In this document: piece by piece, positions 37,442 through 47,150 of the stretch
How positions within the stretch are numbered: position 1 is the stretch's first letter
How the letters are laid out: each line of letters begins with the position of its first letter
Assembly: GCA_965208525.1 (NCBI GenBank)
Contig: OZ242340.1
Span: forward strand, 2,542,001 to 2,606,000
Direction of reading: 5' to 3'
DNA length: 64,000 bases
DNA from: VXYL01 sp965208525
GTDB lineage: Bacteria; Pseudomonadota; Gammaproteobacteria; Pseudomonadales; Azotimanducaceae
Made by a program: the position numbers and the translations under genes
Notes under the pieces: model-generated
What the model saw: only the letters and a program-made list of their open reading frames with translations
Told to the model about the DNA's origin: nothing
Database searches by the model: none

Positions 37442-39316
37442 CTATCGGCCTTGGAACAGGCCCTCGGCGTTCTGCGGCGCCTCTGCAGCATCAACGCGCA
37501 GGTCCAGGATGCCGTCGTACTTCGCCTCGGTGATGTCGCTGAGGTCCTGGGGCGTGCGCTGGATGGTCGGACGCAAGAAGAACAGCAGGTGGCGTTTGAT
37601 GCGGACATTCGTGGAACTGCGGAAGAGGGCGCCCGCCACCGGGATGTCGCCCAACACCGGCACCTTGCGCAGCGTGTTGCGCTGGTCGTCCTGAATCAGG
37701 CCGCCCAAGACGATCGTCTGTCGGTCGTCAACCAGAATGGTATTGGTCAGCTTGCGCTTGTTGGTGACGATGTCGGTGAAGCCTTCGAGGGCCGTGTCCA
37801 CCACGTTCGAGACTTCCTGCACGAGTTCAAGCCGCAGCGACTCGCCGTGGATGTGCGGCGTCACGGAAAGGTCGATGCCCACGTCCTTGCGCGATACGGT
37901 GGTAAAGGGGTTGCTGGCGCCGTCGCTGGTAGTGGTGAAAGCGCCGGTGACGATGGGCACTTCCTGTCCTACCGTAATCTGCGCCTCCTCGTTGTCGAGC
38001 GTCAGCACGCTCGGCGTGGACAAGAGGTCCGCGTTGGCATCCACGGCGAGGGCGTTGACGATGGCGCCGAAAGAGACCTTGTCCGGGTCCAGTCGGGTCA
38101 ACGCCAGCGTCGGGGAGCCCACCGCGGCCGCGGCGATGGCGGGATTGATGGCGTCGTCGGTGGACGCGAGCCGGGTCAGCAGGCCGCCGATGATGCCATT
38201 CAGGGTGGTGGTGAAAAGGGGCGTCGCGGCACCGGTGGGGTCGCCGGCCGCAACCTCGATTCCGAGGCTATCGCTCGCATCCGCCGATACTTCCACCACC
38301 GCTACCTCGATCAGCACCTGTCCACGGGGCGCGTCGAGCTGGCTGATGATGCCGCGCAGGTCGTTTACGAAGGACGGGTCTCCCCGCGCCACCACGGCGT
38401 TGAGAGATTCGTAGGCATGCACGGAAGGCGGCGGCTGGTCGCTGGCGCCGGGGGCGCTGGAGGCCATTGCGTTCAGCATCTCCGCCACCTCGGTTGCATC
38501 GGCATGGTCGAGCTGGATCACCTGCGTGCCGCCGCTCGCGGTGTCGGGTTGATCGAGCTGGCGGATAATGGTCTCAATGCGCCGGAGCGGTTCCTCCTTG
38601 CCGCGCAGCACCAAGGTGTTGTTGCGCTCGTTGGCGACGATCTGCACGCTCGTGGGGCCTTGCGCGGCGGCGCCGAGGCTGGCTGGGGCGAGTTCCTGCA
38701 ACAGCCTGGCAACCGTGCCTGCCCAGGCGTGTTCGAGCGGCACGACGGTGATGATCTCGGTGCCCGGCAGGTCGGTCTGCTCGATGATGGTCAGAAGGCG
38801 GCGAATGTTGTGGGCGTGGTCGCTGATGATGACGACGTTGGCGGACTCCACGGCGGCGATGTGCGCGTATTGCGGAATCAGCGGACGCAGCGTCTTCACC
38901 ACGTCGGTTGCGAGGATGTGCTTGACGCCGATCACCTCGGTGACGATTTCGTCCGGTGCGGCGCTGGCGGAGTCGATGCGGCCGCCGATCTGTTTGCCGA
39001 CTGTGTTCTGCACCACGGTGTACACGTCGCCTGCGCGGGAAAGACTGTAGCCATGTACCCGCAGCACCGAGAGGAAGAGCTCGAACACGCCCTCCCGGCC
39101 GAGCGGCGTGTTACTGATGACGGTGACGTTGTTGGCCTGGCGCACGCGGGGATCGACGACGATGATCTTGTCGGTGATCTCCGCCACCTGCTGCACGAAC
39201 TCCTGCAGGCCGCCGTCCTGGATGTTGATACGCCATTCCTGCGGTTCGGCCCAGACGGCGGCGCATAGCACGATGGCCGCGCCGGCACAGCCGAGTCTCG
39301 ATAGATGGTCTTGCAC
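37442..39316 (-). CDS. gspD: Type II secretion system secretin GspD
   Basis: A 624-residue outer-membrane secretin forming the exit channel of the type II system. A signal peptide (RLGCAGAAIVLCAAVWA) is followed by N0 (WRINIQDGGLQEFVQQVAEIT), KH-like N1-N3 domains (EIVTEVIGVKHILATDVVKTL, EIITVVPLEHAWAGTVARLL, QVIQLDHADATEVAEMLNAM) and the secretin domain ending VPVLGDIPVAGALFRS plus RHLLFFLRPTI. GTG 39316 has AAGGA five bases upstream; GTG 39331 is an alternative. It follows gspC by about 35 bases. The pilotin-binding S domain looks short. Confidence 0.95.
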   Translation of the reverse strand: MQDHLSRLGCAGAAIVLCAAVWAEPQEWRINIQDGGLQEFVQQVAEITDKIIVVDPRVRQANNVTVISNTPLGREGVFELFLSVLRVHGYSLSRAGDVYTVVQNTVGKQIGGRIDSASAAPDEIVTEVIGVKHILATDVVKTLRPLIPQYAHIAAVESANVVIISDHAHNIRRLLTIIEQTDLPGTEIITVVPLEHAWAGTVARLLQELAPASLGAAAQGPTSVQIVANERNNTLVLRGKEEPLRRIETIIRQLDQPDTASGGTQVIQLDHADATEVAEMLNAMASSAPGASDQPPPSVHAYESLNAVVARGDPSFVNDLRGIISQLDAPRGQVLIEVAVVEVSADASDSLGIEVAAGDPTGAATPLFTTTLNGIIGGLLTRLASTDDAINPAIAAAAVGSPTLALTRLDPDKVSFGAIVNALAVDANADLLSTPSVLTLDNEEAQITVGQEVPIVTGAFTTTSDGASNPFTTVSRKDVGIDLSVTPHIHGESLRLELVQEVSNVVDTALEGFTDIVTNKRKLTNTILVDDRQTIVLGGLIQDDQRNTLRKVPVLGDIPVAGALFRSSTNVRIKRHLLFFLRPTIQRTPQDLSDITEAKYDGILDLRVDAAEAPQNAEGLFQGR

Positions 39317-39350
39317 GAGTTTCCTTGTCACTTTGAACCGCTCTGGCCGA

Positions 39351-40250
39351 CTACATCGACACCGTGACGAACCACCGGCGCCCGCCTCGCTGGACCTCGA
39401 TCCGAGCCGTTCCGGCGGCCATAACGCTCGCGAACTCCGCCTCGTCGAGTTCGACATTGCCGACGGCACGTCCGTTCACTGAGAGTATGCGGTCGCCAGG
39501 ACGCAGGCCGGCCTGCCGCAGCACGGGGTTGGCGGCGAGCTCGCCAAGTGCATAGCCTTCGGCGGCGCCGGGTTTCACTGGCGTCAGTCCGGCATCGTAG
39601 AGGATGCTGGCGGGGTCCCCCTCCGACATCGGTGGACGCGGTGACGGGGGCCGAGACGGAGCCGCCGAGGAACGCTCGACGGCGGGAGTGGCGGCTGGCG
39701 TGTCCGGCGCTGCGCCGCGGTCGGTGCTCGGCGACGCCTCCGCGAAGCGTTCTTTCGGCTCGGGAAAGCGGATCAGTTCGCGAACGCCGCCACGGCGGAT
39801 TACCACCCGATCGCGATACACCGCTTCCAGCGTCGCGCGCCCCGGCAGGCGGTCGCCGATGCGGTAGCGCTTCGCCTTGCGATTTGGTTGCGCGATCAAT
39901 GCCGCCGACGCCTGCGTCTCGTCGGCGGCGAAGACCCCCACGAGCAAGAGCGAAAGGCCGGTGGTGGCCAGCCCCTCGGTCGCGTCGGTGGAGGCAGCGT
40001 TCCCAGGGCTGGCTTCCGCACTGCCGAAAAGCTCCCAAGAGGCGATCTCGGAGGCCGGATACTCCTCTTGCTGGGCACCAGCACCGGGCTCTAGCGCGGA
40101 CACGGGCAGGTCCGCCGGCCCCGCCAGCAAGAACGTCGCCGTGTCGGCCACCACCCAGGCGATGGCGACCACGACGAGCACCTGTGCGCCGATGCGAACC
40201 GCGGAACCGAGCGCAGCTGGGCGCGCCTGCAATGCACTAATCCGGGGCAT
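39351..40250 (-). CDS. gspC: Type II secretion system protein GspC
   Basis: A 299-residue inner-membrane protein linking the inner platform to GspD. A transmembrane segment at about 20-42 is followed by the homology region (SWELFGSAEAS, LSLLLVGVFAADETQASAALIAQ, YRIGDRLPGRATLEAVYRDRVVI). A Pro/Ser-rich linker leads to a C-terminal PDZ-like domain (NPVLRQAGLRPGDRILSVNG). ATG 40250 lies inside the end of the giant subtilase gene (14-base overlap), so the two are translationally coupled. Confidence 0.93.
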   Translation of the reverse strand: MPRISALQARPAALGSAVRIGAQVLVVVAIAWVVADTATFLLAGPADLPVSALEPGAGAQQEEYPASEIASWELFGSAEASPGNAASTDATEGLATTGLSLLLVGVFAADETQASAALIAQPNRKAKRYRIGDRLPGRATLEAVYRDRVVIRRGGVRELIRFPEPKERFAEASPSTDRGAAPDTPAATPAVERSSAAPSRPPSPRPPMSEGDPASILYDAGLTPVKPGAAEGYALGELAANPVLRQAGLRPGDRILSVNGRAVGNVELDEAEFASVMAAGTARIEVQRGGRRWFVTVSM

Positions 40251-43200
40251 CGGTCATGTTCTCGGCTCGTTCCAAGGTGATGAGGGAGCCAATCTCACCT
40301 CGCTGGATGACATAGATGTGGCTGCCGTCGGCACTTTGCACCCCGCGCGGCAGTCCTCCCGAGGGAAGCTCGGTGCCGAAGCGATCTGGCTGCAGGAAGC
40401 CGAAGTAATCGCTTAGCAACAGCTGTTCCGTGTCCGTATCCAACCTTGCCACGAACATTCCATCGAAGCACGCGGCATCGACGGCGGTAATGGTGCGGTG
40501 GTGGCCGACGGCGCTGCACTCGAACAGGAAAAATGGCCGATACACGTGCGACGGCACCGGGAACAGTCGCTCGAACGGGTCTTCCGCGTCCGATGCGGTT
40601 GAGGCGATGAGGGCAGGTGTGGCGGGATCTTCTGCCGCGTCGAACGCGAGCACGAGGGGCAGGCCGTCGCCGATGGCGAACAGGTAGTCGCCGCTCGCGT
40701 CCAAGGTCACCGAGGTCATGCTGAGGAAGCCGAAGAAGGGGTCCGCGTCGGATCCGGTGAGTTCGTTCAGGTCGATGTTCGAGACGACGGCGAGTTCGCC
40801 GGTTTCGGGGTCGCGGCTGAAGGTGACCAAGGCCTGGTCGGTGAGGGCGTAGATGTGCGATCCGTCGGCGGAAAACGTCGCGTCGCGGAGCCCCATCAAC
40901 TCGCGGTGGGAACTGACGCTGTCGTCGTCCACGGCCGCCGCCATCCCCTGCACCAGCGATAGGCTGCATGGCTCATCGATGGCGAACACGGCCAGCGCGC
41001 CCTCGTTGGTGAGTGGCGCGTTGCCAAAGAGGTACAGGAAGCTGCCGGACGGGTCCGTGAGGGCTCGCTTCGGCGTGGTGTCGCCCGAAAGCGGGAAATC
41101 CTCGCCGAGCTCTACGTCGCAGACATCGACATCGGTCGCATCGCCATCCGTTTCGCGGTAGGCGAGCAGAACCCCTCCCACGCCAAAGGCATAGAGGGTC
41201 TGGTGCGCGGCCCCCCAATGCAGCAGGCGGTCGTCCTCGAACGGCACCACGGTCTCGGACTCCTCCATCGCGACGTCGCCGTTGTCCGCGTCGTCATCGC
41301 TCGGCGGATGCGCCACCTCTCCAGCCGCGGTGACGCCCCCCGTGGCTGCGTCGCGGTCGAAGAGCCTGAGCGAGTGCTTCGTGTTGACGAAGAGGCGAGC
41401 ACCGGAGTCGTTGATGGCGATGTCGCCAAGATTGCGCAGCTCCGTGTAGCTGCCGTCGGGGCGCATGTCGCCGTCGCTGACGGCGCTGGCGATGCGCAGC
41501 CACGCCGGTGCCGTGCTCGGCCCGGTGGCGAGTTCGAAATCGCCCCGTTCGGAGCCGCTGCGCACCGCCACTTGAACCCAATACTCTCGCCCCGCGCTCG
41601 CGAGAACCCGTGCTTCGGCTCGTCCCGACAGCAGGAACGAACGGTCGCTGGTGGCGATGAGTTCGAGGGCGCCGGTCGCGTCGCGGCCATAGACGGCAAC
41701 GATGTGGGACGGGTCCTGACCTCTGAGTGCAAACCGCTGCCAGCCGTCTTCGACGGCGGTCCATTTCCACCACAGCGAGGCATCGCCGGCTAGGGTCGCA
41801 GGTTCGTCTGCGGAACTGGTGGCGTGTTGGCTCGATGCCATGGCGCCGCCGGCCGCGAGGGCGACGGCGGTGGCAGGGCGATCGTTCGCGGGGGTTGGTC
41901 CCCAGTCGATAGCCGCGTTGCCGGCATCCGAGAACATCGAGTCGGCACGTTGGCCGGCCGCGATCCAGAATCGCTGGCCGGCCGCGGCATCGAGCACCAC
42001 TTCCGAGCCGCCGGCGATGACTTCCAAATCGTCGAGAGAGGCGCCGGTGAAAAAGGCCAGCGACATGGCGTTGGCGCCGATGCCGCCAAGGCGCCACGTG
42101 AAGGCGCCGTCGCCCGGTGCCTGCCACTGCCACCAGACCGTGCCGGTGCCGGACTGGCTTGGTTCGCCCGGTTCTACGGTGCGACCGCCGCTGGTGGCCA
42201 CGGCATTGCCCTCTTCGCCATCGAGGGCCGCTGCTCCGGCGAAGGCGTCGTTGTCGGCGAGGGTTGCGAGTTGCTCTTCGGTGGCAGGGGCCCAGGTCAG
42301 AGAATAGGGGCTGCCTGAGGATTCCGCTCCGCGCGCCACGACGGCGACGCGGTAGGTCTCGCCGGCCTCTGCGGGAAAGATCGCATCGTCCCCTTCACCG
42401 GCGACGATGCCAATGAGCCCCGAGTTCGAGCCATTGCCGCGACCGATTGCGCTCGCGGCGTAATGCGAAACCCGACGCAGCGCGCGGATGTTCCTTCCCG
42501 TGAAGGCAAACACACGCAGGGGTTCGTCCACCGAGAAGGCGAAATAGCCGTCACCGGGTGCCCTCCAGCGATACCAGGCGGTGGTGGAGTGGCTGCCAAA
42601 GAATTCGTGGGGTTCGAGGGTTGCGCCTCGGTTGTCGCCGGCGACGCTTCCACTCGTGCCGGCTATGCGCTGGCTATCCCCGAAGTCGTCGTTCGCGGGC
42701 CGCTGTCGCGGCCCCCAGCGTAGCGTCTGCGGCATCACGTCGTATGCCTCGGTGGAGATGCGCAGGCGATAGTCGGTGCCGCCCTCAGCCTGGAAGGTGA
42801 GGGATCGTTCCCGACCAGCGACGTGCTCGAGTACCGCCAACGTGCCATTGCGGTAGATGTCGATGCGGATTTGGCCGCTGCCTTCGTCGTCGGCGCCGGT
42901 GACACCGAAGACGTGCAGGCCCGGGGCCGGTGCCCGCCACGAAAACCACACGCTGCGTGTGGCGCTCCGGGAGCCGGGCTCCGCCGGTTCTCTGGAAGCC
43001 GCCAGCAGGTCGACGCTGCGTTCGCCGGACTCTTGCGTCAGAGGCGTGGCATCGGCAAACGCGTCGTTGACGGGTTGCGTTGCCGGTGGTGGGGCGTCGT
43101 CCGTGCCGCCAAAATCCACGCTAGCGTGCCCTGTAATGGCGTTCCAGCCGCCTGCGGTGAAGTGCAACCGATGGGTGTCGGTGGTGGCCGGCAGGCGCAG

Positions 43201-45690
43201 CGTGACGGTTTGCCGTTCGCCAGCGGTAATCTCGCCGAGCGACAGGCCGTGGTGCATGGGTCTCGGCTCGATCGGGCGGGCGAGGTCGCCACGCATGATG
43301 CTCCCGCCCGGCGGCCAGGCATCGGCATAGCGCTCGCACACATCCGAATCTTCCGTGAGGGCTCGGCAGCCGAGGCGAAGGATGGCGCCGGCGGCGATGT
43401 AACCCGTGCTGGTAACTGCCAAGTCCACTTCCACGCTGCCGTCGGGGCGACTGCGGGGCGTGCTCGCCTCGACCAGGAGCCTCGGGGTTGAGTCGCCCCG
43501 GATGGCGGTCCAGGCGACTGCGGCTCGAGGGGCTTGGCCGTAGATGCGCTCCGGCACGATCTTGATGCGGTGGCGGCCCGACGCCGGATCGCGCACGAGC
43601 AGCCATTCCACGTTGTCGATGCGAGAGCGCGATGCGTGTTCGCCGCAGGCACCCTCACCGCAGTCCGCGCCGGCGTCCAGCCAGAGGTCGAGATCGCTCA
43701 GCACGGCTTCGGTGATGGTGTCGGCGGGTTGTTCGTCCCATGTCAGCACCACGTCGAGGCGGCTGGTGCCTTCCGGCACGTCGATGTCCTGATAGGCGTA
43801 GCCCTCCTCGCCCTCGAAAGTGCTCACGGCGCTGCCGGTGCTCCAGCCGTCCTCGGCATCTTGCTGCAGCACCGTGGCGGCTGCGGAGACGAGTCCGAGT
43901 CCATAGATGTGCTGCAGCGGCCCAGGCCCCGTGCTGTTGTCCGCCGCATAGGCATCGGGCGCGGCGAGGAAGGCGTCGGGCTTGATCGCGCTCGCCATGA
44001 GTCGGGCTCGGGCCAGCGCCGGCTGCCGCCGGAAAGCCGGTGCCGAGTCGAGCAGCAGGGCGGCGACGCCGGCCACCGCCGGCGAGGCCATGCTGGTGCC
44101 GCTGAGGTCGATGTAGCCGTCCGTGCGACCGCCGCCCAGTGCAGAACTGACACCGACGCCGGTTCCCACCACGTTGGGTGCCAGACGCCCGTCGGCGGTG
44201 GGGCCGTGGCTGCTGAACGGAGCGATCGTGCCGGTGTCGAACGTGGCACCCACGGCAAGGGAGTTCTTGGCTGCGGCGTAGTTGGAGAAGCCGAAGATGT
44301 TGGCGTTGGCCTGCGCTACGACGTAGAGCTGGCGATGGGTCCAAACGGTGGAGTCGAGCTTGCGTTCGCCTACCCCGCGTCCGGTGTGCTGCAACGAGGT
44401 CTCGCCAAGGCTCATGTTGACGATCAGCGCCCGTGCAGAAGGCGAAACCACTCCGGCCTGCTCGCACGACGACCGCGTGGCCAGGAAATCCATCGCCTGC
44501 CGCACGCCTTCGTCGGTGCCGAAGCCGCGCTGCGAAAGCACCTTGGCGAACCGGATGTGGCGCACCCCGGGCGCAATCCCGGCGTGCAACGGATCGTTGA
44601 AGCCGCTGCCGGCCATGGTGCCGGTGACGTGGGTGCCGTGCAGGCCGAGGTCCAGCCAAAGATCGAAGTCCTCGCGCCCGCCGGCACCGAACAGCGGCTG
44701 GGCGAAGCTCGCGCCGCAGATGCTGGCCCGGCCTTCGCCAATGTCGCGGTGGCGCACGTTCAGGCCGCTGTCCATGACGCCAATGGGAATGCGAGCGCCG
44801 GTGGTGCCGGTGAACCGCCCGGTGCCCGGGTCGTAACGGCGCAACCCGTCCGCGCCCATGACCGGCACGGCGCTGGCATGCCCGGCGCGGATGGTGGCCA
44901 CCGGTTCGATGGCGAGGACAAAGTCCCGGCTTGCCACCGCCTCAAGTGCCGCGAACGTCACACTCGCCGCCACCGTGCGCAAGGTTGCGTCCCACCGCCC
45001 GACAGCAACGCCGAGCCCTGTGAGCTCCCGCCGCCAACGCCCATCCTCGTCGTCGGGCATCAACGTGATGCTTACATCGACACGCTCGCTCGCTGGGCGC
45101 CCGGCGGCGTGCGTGAGGAACTGCGCGTCCACCTTTGCATCGGGCGGCGGTGCGCCGAGACCAACCACATCCGGCAGCGACGCGATGGCACGCAAGCGGT
45201 CTGCATCGGCGGGAACCCGCAACCGAACATAGGCACCGACATTGCCGAGTACTTGCGCCCCCGCCTCATGGAGCCGCTCGCTGAGGTCGGCGACAGGCCC
45301 GGAGGAACGACGTTGCAGCCAGGCGAAGGTCCAGTCACGCCCAGCAGCTTCCGCTTGCGCCGCAAGCAGCCCTGTGCCGGCGGTGGGCTCGAGCCACTCG
45401 GCCCGCACCACTAGCGTGACCGCTGTGCGTTCCGCAAGCGGGGCAATGCGCATCTCGCCGCTGTGGCCCGCGTATGCGAAGCCCTCTGGAGGCCGAGGCG
45501 TCTGTGCAACCGCCGCTGGCGGGGCTTGGTCTTGGTTTGGAAGAGCGCCGGTTGGCAGGGGAGGTGCCTCGGCGAGCGGGAAATCGGTGCGTGTGCCAGG
45601 TGACTCCTCAGGCGTTTCCGGCGGCAGAACGAGAATCACCAACACCGCTGCAAGTGCGAGCCCAACCACAGCGGTGGTGACCTTGCGCAT
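40237..45690 (-). CDS. Giant S8 (subtilisin) peptidase with PPC-like repeats and beta-propeller C-terminus
   Basis: About 1,817 residues. N-terminal hydrophobic segment (about 7-23, signal or anchor), propeptide-like region to about 290, then the S8 domain: Asp307 in GVMDSGLN, His351 in HGTHVTG, oxyanion-site Asn in VAQANAN (about 461-465) and Ser533 in SGTSMASPAVAG. A linker domain is followed by four repeats of about 120-130 residues, each opening around NDxF and containing VWFSWRAP, AWYRWRAP, VWWQWQAP or LWWKWTA; these resemble pre-peptidase C-terminal domains. The last 400 residues look like propeller blades (AINDSGARLFVNTKHSLRLFD). ATG 45690 has GGAGG upstream. It lies between gspN and gspC and is a candidate secretion substrate. 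Confidence 0.9.
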   Translation of the reverse strand: MRKVTTAVVGLALAAVLVILVLPPETPEESPGTRTDFPLAEAPPLPTGALPNQDQAPPAAVAQTPRPPEGFAYAGHSGEMRIAPLAERTAVTLVVRAEWLEPTAGTGLLAAQAEAAGRDWTFAWLQRRSSGPVADLSERLHEAGAQVLGNVGAYVRLRVPADADRLRAIASLPDVVGLGAPPPDAKVDAQFLTHAAGRPASERVDVSITLMPDDEDGRWRRELTGLGVAVGRWDATLRTVAASVTFAALEAVASRDFVLAIEPVATIRAGHASAVPVMGADGLRRYDPGTGRFTGTTGARIPIGVMDSGLNVRHRDIGEGRASICGASFAQPLFGAGGREDFDLWLDLGLHGTHVTGTMAGSGFNDPLHAGIAPGVRHIRFAKVLSQRGFGTDEGVRQAMDFLATRSSCEQAGVVSPSARALIVNMSLGETSLQHTGRGVGERKLDSTVWTHRQLYVVAQANANIFGFSNYAAAKNSLAVGATFDTGTIAPFSSHGPTADGRLAPNVVGTGVGVSSALGGGRTDGYIDLSGTSMASPAVAGVAALLLDSAPAFRRQPALARARLMASAIKPDAFLAAPDAYAADNSTGPGPLQHIYGLGLVSAAATVLQQDAEDGWSTGSAVSTFEGEEGYAYQDIDVPEGTSRLDVVLTWDEQPADTITEAVLSDLDLWLDAGADCGEGACGEHASRSRIDNVEWLLVRDPASGRHRIKIVPERIYGQAPRAAVAWTAIRGDSTPRLLVEASTPRSRPDGSVEVDLAVTSTGYIAAGAILRLGCRALTEDSDVCERYADAWPPGGSIMRGDLARPIEPRPMHHGLSLGEITAGERQTVTLRLPATTDTHRLHFTAGGWNAITGHASVDFGGTDDAPPPATQPVNDAFADATPLTQESGERSVDLLAASREPAEPGSRSATRSVWFSWRAPAPGLHVFGVTGADDEGSGQIRIDIYRNGTLAVLEHVAGRERSLTFQAEGGTDYRLRISTEAYDVMPQTLRWGPRQRPANDDFGDSQRIAGTSGSVAGDNRGATLEPHEFFGSHSTTAWYRWRAPGDGYFAFSVDEPLRVFAFTGRNIRALRRVSHYAASAIGRGNGSNSGLIGIVAGEGDDAIFPAEAGETYRVAVVARGAESSGSPYSLTWAPATEEQLATLADNDAFAGAAALDGEEGNAVATSGGRTVEPGEPSQSGTGTVWWQWQAPGDGAFTWRLGGIGANAMSLAFFTGASLDDLEVIAGGSEVVLDAAAGQRFWIAAGQRADSMFSDAGNAAIDWGPTPANDRPATAVALAAGGAMASSQHATSSADEPATLAGDASLWWKWTAVEDGWQRFALRGQDPSHIVAVYGRDATGALELIATSDRSFLLSGRAEARVLASAGREYWVQVAVRSGSERGDFELATGPSTAPAWLRIASAVSDGDMRPDGSYTELRNLGDIAINDSGARLFVNTKHSLRLFDRDAATGGVTAAGEVAHPPSDDDADNGDVAMEESETVVPFEDDRLLHWGAAHQTLYAFGVGGVLLAYRETDGDATDVDVCDVELGEDFPLSGDTTPKRALTDPSGSFLYLFGNAPLTNEGALAVFAIDEPCSLSLVQGMAAAVDDDSVSSHRELMGLRDATFSADGSHIYALTDQALVTFSRDPETGELAVVSNIDLNELTGSDADPFFGFLSMTSVTLDASGDYLFAIGDGLPLVLAFDAAEDPATPALIASTASDAEDPFERLFPVPSHVYRPFFLFECSAVGHHRTITAVDAACFDGMFVARLDTDTEQLLLSDYFGFLQPDRFGTELPSGGLPRGVQSADGSHIYVIQRGEIGSLITLERAENMTDAPD

Positions 45691-45804
45691 GGGGCCTTTG
45701 TCCTCCAAAAAAGCATGGTTGTTGCGTCAAGACGAGTATAGCCGCGTGCCCGTTGGCACTTGGCGGCAGCCACCACGCGGCGTCGCGCTTGAGCAACGCT
45801 CCGT

Positions 45805-46557
45805 TTAGTTTCGGGACGTAGGTCGCAACCTCTCTGCCACCTCCACGACCATTTCGTCAGTGCCGCCCGTGCCTGGCCAAGGTCGCCCGGCCAGCATGGT
45901 GAAGCGGCGGCTGATGGCGATGTGGAACCAGCCGTCGGCATCGAGGCGGGTGCGGATCAAGGGGGCTCGGACGCTGCCCGTGAAGGCCTCGGCTTGCGGG
46001 AAACCGTCTTCGTGCAAGAACAGAACGGCGTGCATCGGCGGCAGCGTGACTTCTGCCGTCTCGCCGCCCAGGCGGTAGCGGGTCGGCCCACCGGTCCACG
46101 TTGCGCTGCCGTTGGCACCGCTTGGGTGCGGCCCATCGGCAAACGCGAGCGTCACATCGTCTAGCTCGAAGGTGCCACCCAAGTGAATGTGGTAGTCGGA
46201 TAGGAGGCGGTTGACGAGGGTCGCGTCGATGTGGCCGGCCAGGACGAAGTGGATTTCGGCCAACGACGCTTGCGCCGTGCCGGCAAGCGAATGAGTGGCG
46301 GCGGTAAGGCTCCAGCGTAAACCGATGGCTCCGTCCATCAGGCTGGCCGCATCGAAGGTCCAGCTCACACGACCAAGGTCCAGGCCGTCTGCGGTGACGT
46401 TCGCCTTGCCGTTCCAGATCGTGCCAGCGCTGCCCGACAGGTGCACGGGCGCGTCGTCGTCGATGAGTCGGTCGAGGAGTCGCGCGGGGGCTCGCAGCAC
46501 GAAGAAGATCAGGAGTGCCATCGCCCCAATAAGGCACAAAAGGAAAGCGCGCTTCAC
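45805..46557 (-). CDS. gspN: Type II secretion system protein GspN
   Basis: A 250-residue protein with one N-terminal transmembrane helix (FLLCLIGAMALLIFFVLRAPA) and a beta-rich periplasmic part. HLSGSAGTIWNGKANV, GRVSWTFDAASLMDGAIGLRW and a repeated AsmA-like pattern match GspN. GTG 46557 gives the usual short N-terminus (KRAFLLCLIG); a start at 46599 would add 14 residues. It is followed after 114 bases by the subtilase gene. GspN is an accessory component whose exact role is unclear. Confidence 0.8.
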   Translation of the reverse strand: MKRAFLLCLIGAMALLIFFVLRAPARLLDRLIDDDAPVHLSGSAGTIWNGKANVTADGLDLGRVSWTFDAASLMDGAIGLRWSLTAATHSLAGTAQASLAEIHFVLAGHIDATLVNRLLSDYHIHLGGTFELDDVTLAFADGPHPSGANGSATWTGGPTRYRLGGETAEVTLPPMHAVLFLHEDGFPQAEAFTGSVRAPLIRTRLDADGWFHIAISRRFTMLAGRPWPGTGGTDEMVVEVAERLRPTSRN

Positions 46558-46672
46558 GCCGGCTGGCTCTTCCAGGCGCGTCCTGTACCGGAAAACCACC
46601 GCCGGACCGTTGAGTCGCTGTCGCTCGTCGCTTCGGTGTCGTGGACAACATGCGACGTGCTACGCACTGCCG

Positions 46673-47125
46673 CTAATCGCAAGCCAATCGGGAGTCGGTC
46701 GAAGCGAGCACACGGTAGCCGCCGGTTGTGTACCCCGTGGTCCAGCGGAACACGTTGGTGTCGGCGTCGTCTGCGATCCTCCCGACTCTCGGCGTGTCGC
46801 CCATGGAAAGGAGTGCCGAGGATTCCGGGACATCGCCGATGTCGCCAACGGTCACTGGCGTCGTGCCGGAGCAGGTCGCCGAGTCGCCCCAGGCGAGCAT
46901 GCGCAAGTCCACACCGCTCGCGGCGAACGCGTCGTTGGCGTAGGCGACGGCGAAGTCGATGCTCGCGCGCATCTGCCGCAAGCCGCCTGCGGCCCGAAGC
47001 GCGGCACGCGTAAACAGGATCAGCACGTCCAACTGGGAACCGTCGTCGGCGTCTGCCGCGTCCGAAGCGGTGCGGTGGTCAAGCCCCTTCGGCAACGCCT
47101 CTGTGTCGGCGTGGGTGCATGGTGG
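46673..47125 (-). pseudogene. Remnant of an M12 (reprolysin-like) metalloprotease gene
   Basis: A fragment of roughly 150 residues containing LDVLILFTRAALRAAGG and IDFAVAYANDAFAASGVDLRML, the N-terminal part of secreted zinc metalloprotease domains. The HExxH zinc motif that should follow is missing and a stop codon ends the frame after RLACD. No start or signal peptide is visible at its 5' end, which abuts the dapE stop. A decayed gene is likelier than a functional short protein. Confidence 0.55.
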
Positions 47126-47150
47126 CGCTTGCGGCGCCGGGGACCTCTTC

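Noticed and set aside
43534..45414. About 626-codon plus-strand frame opposite the subtilase
   Set aside because: The minus strand carries the catalytic triad; the plus-strand frame has no recognisable features.
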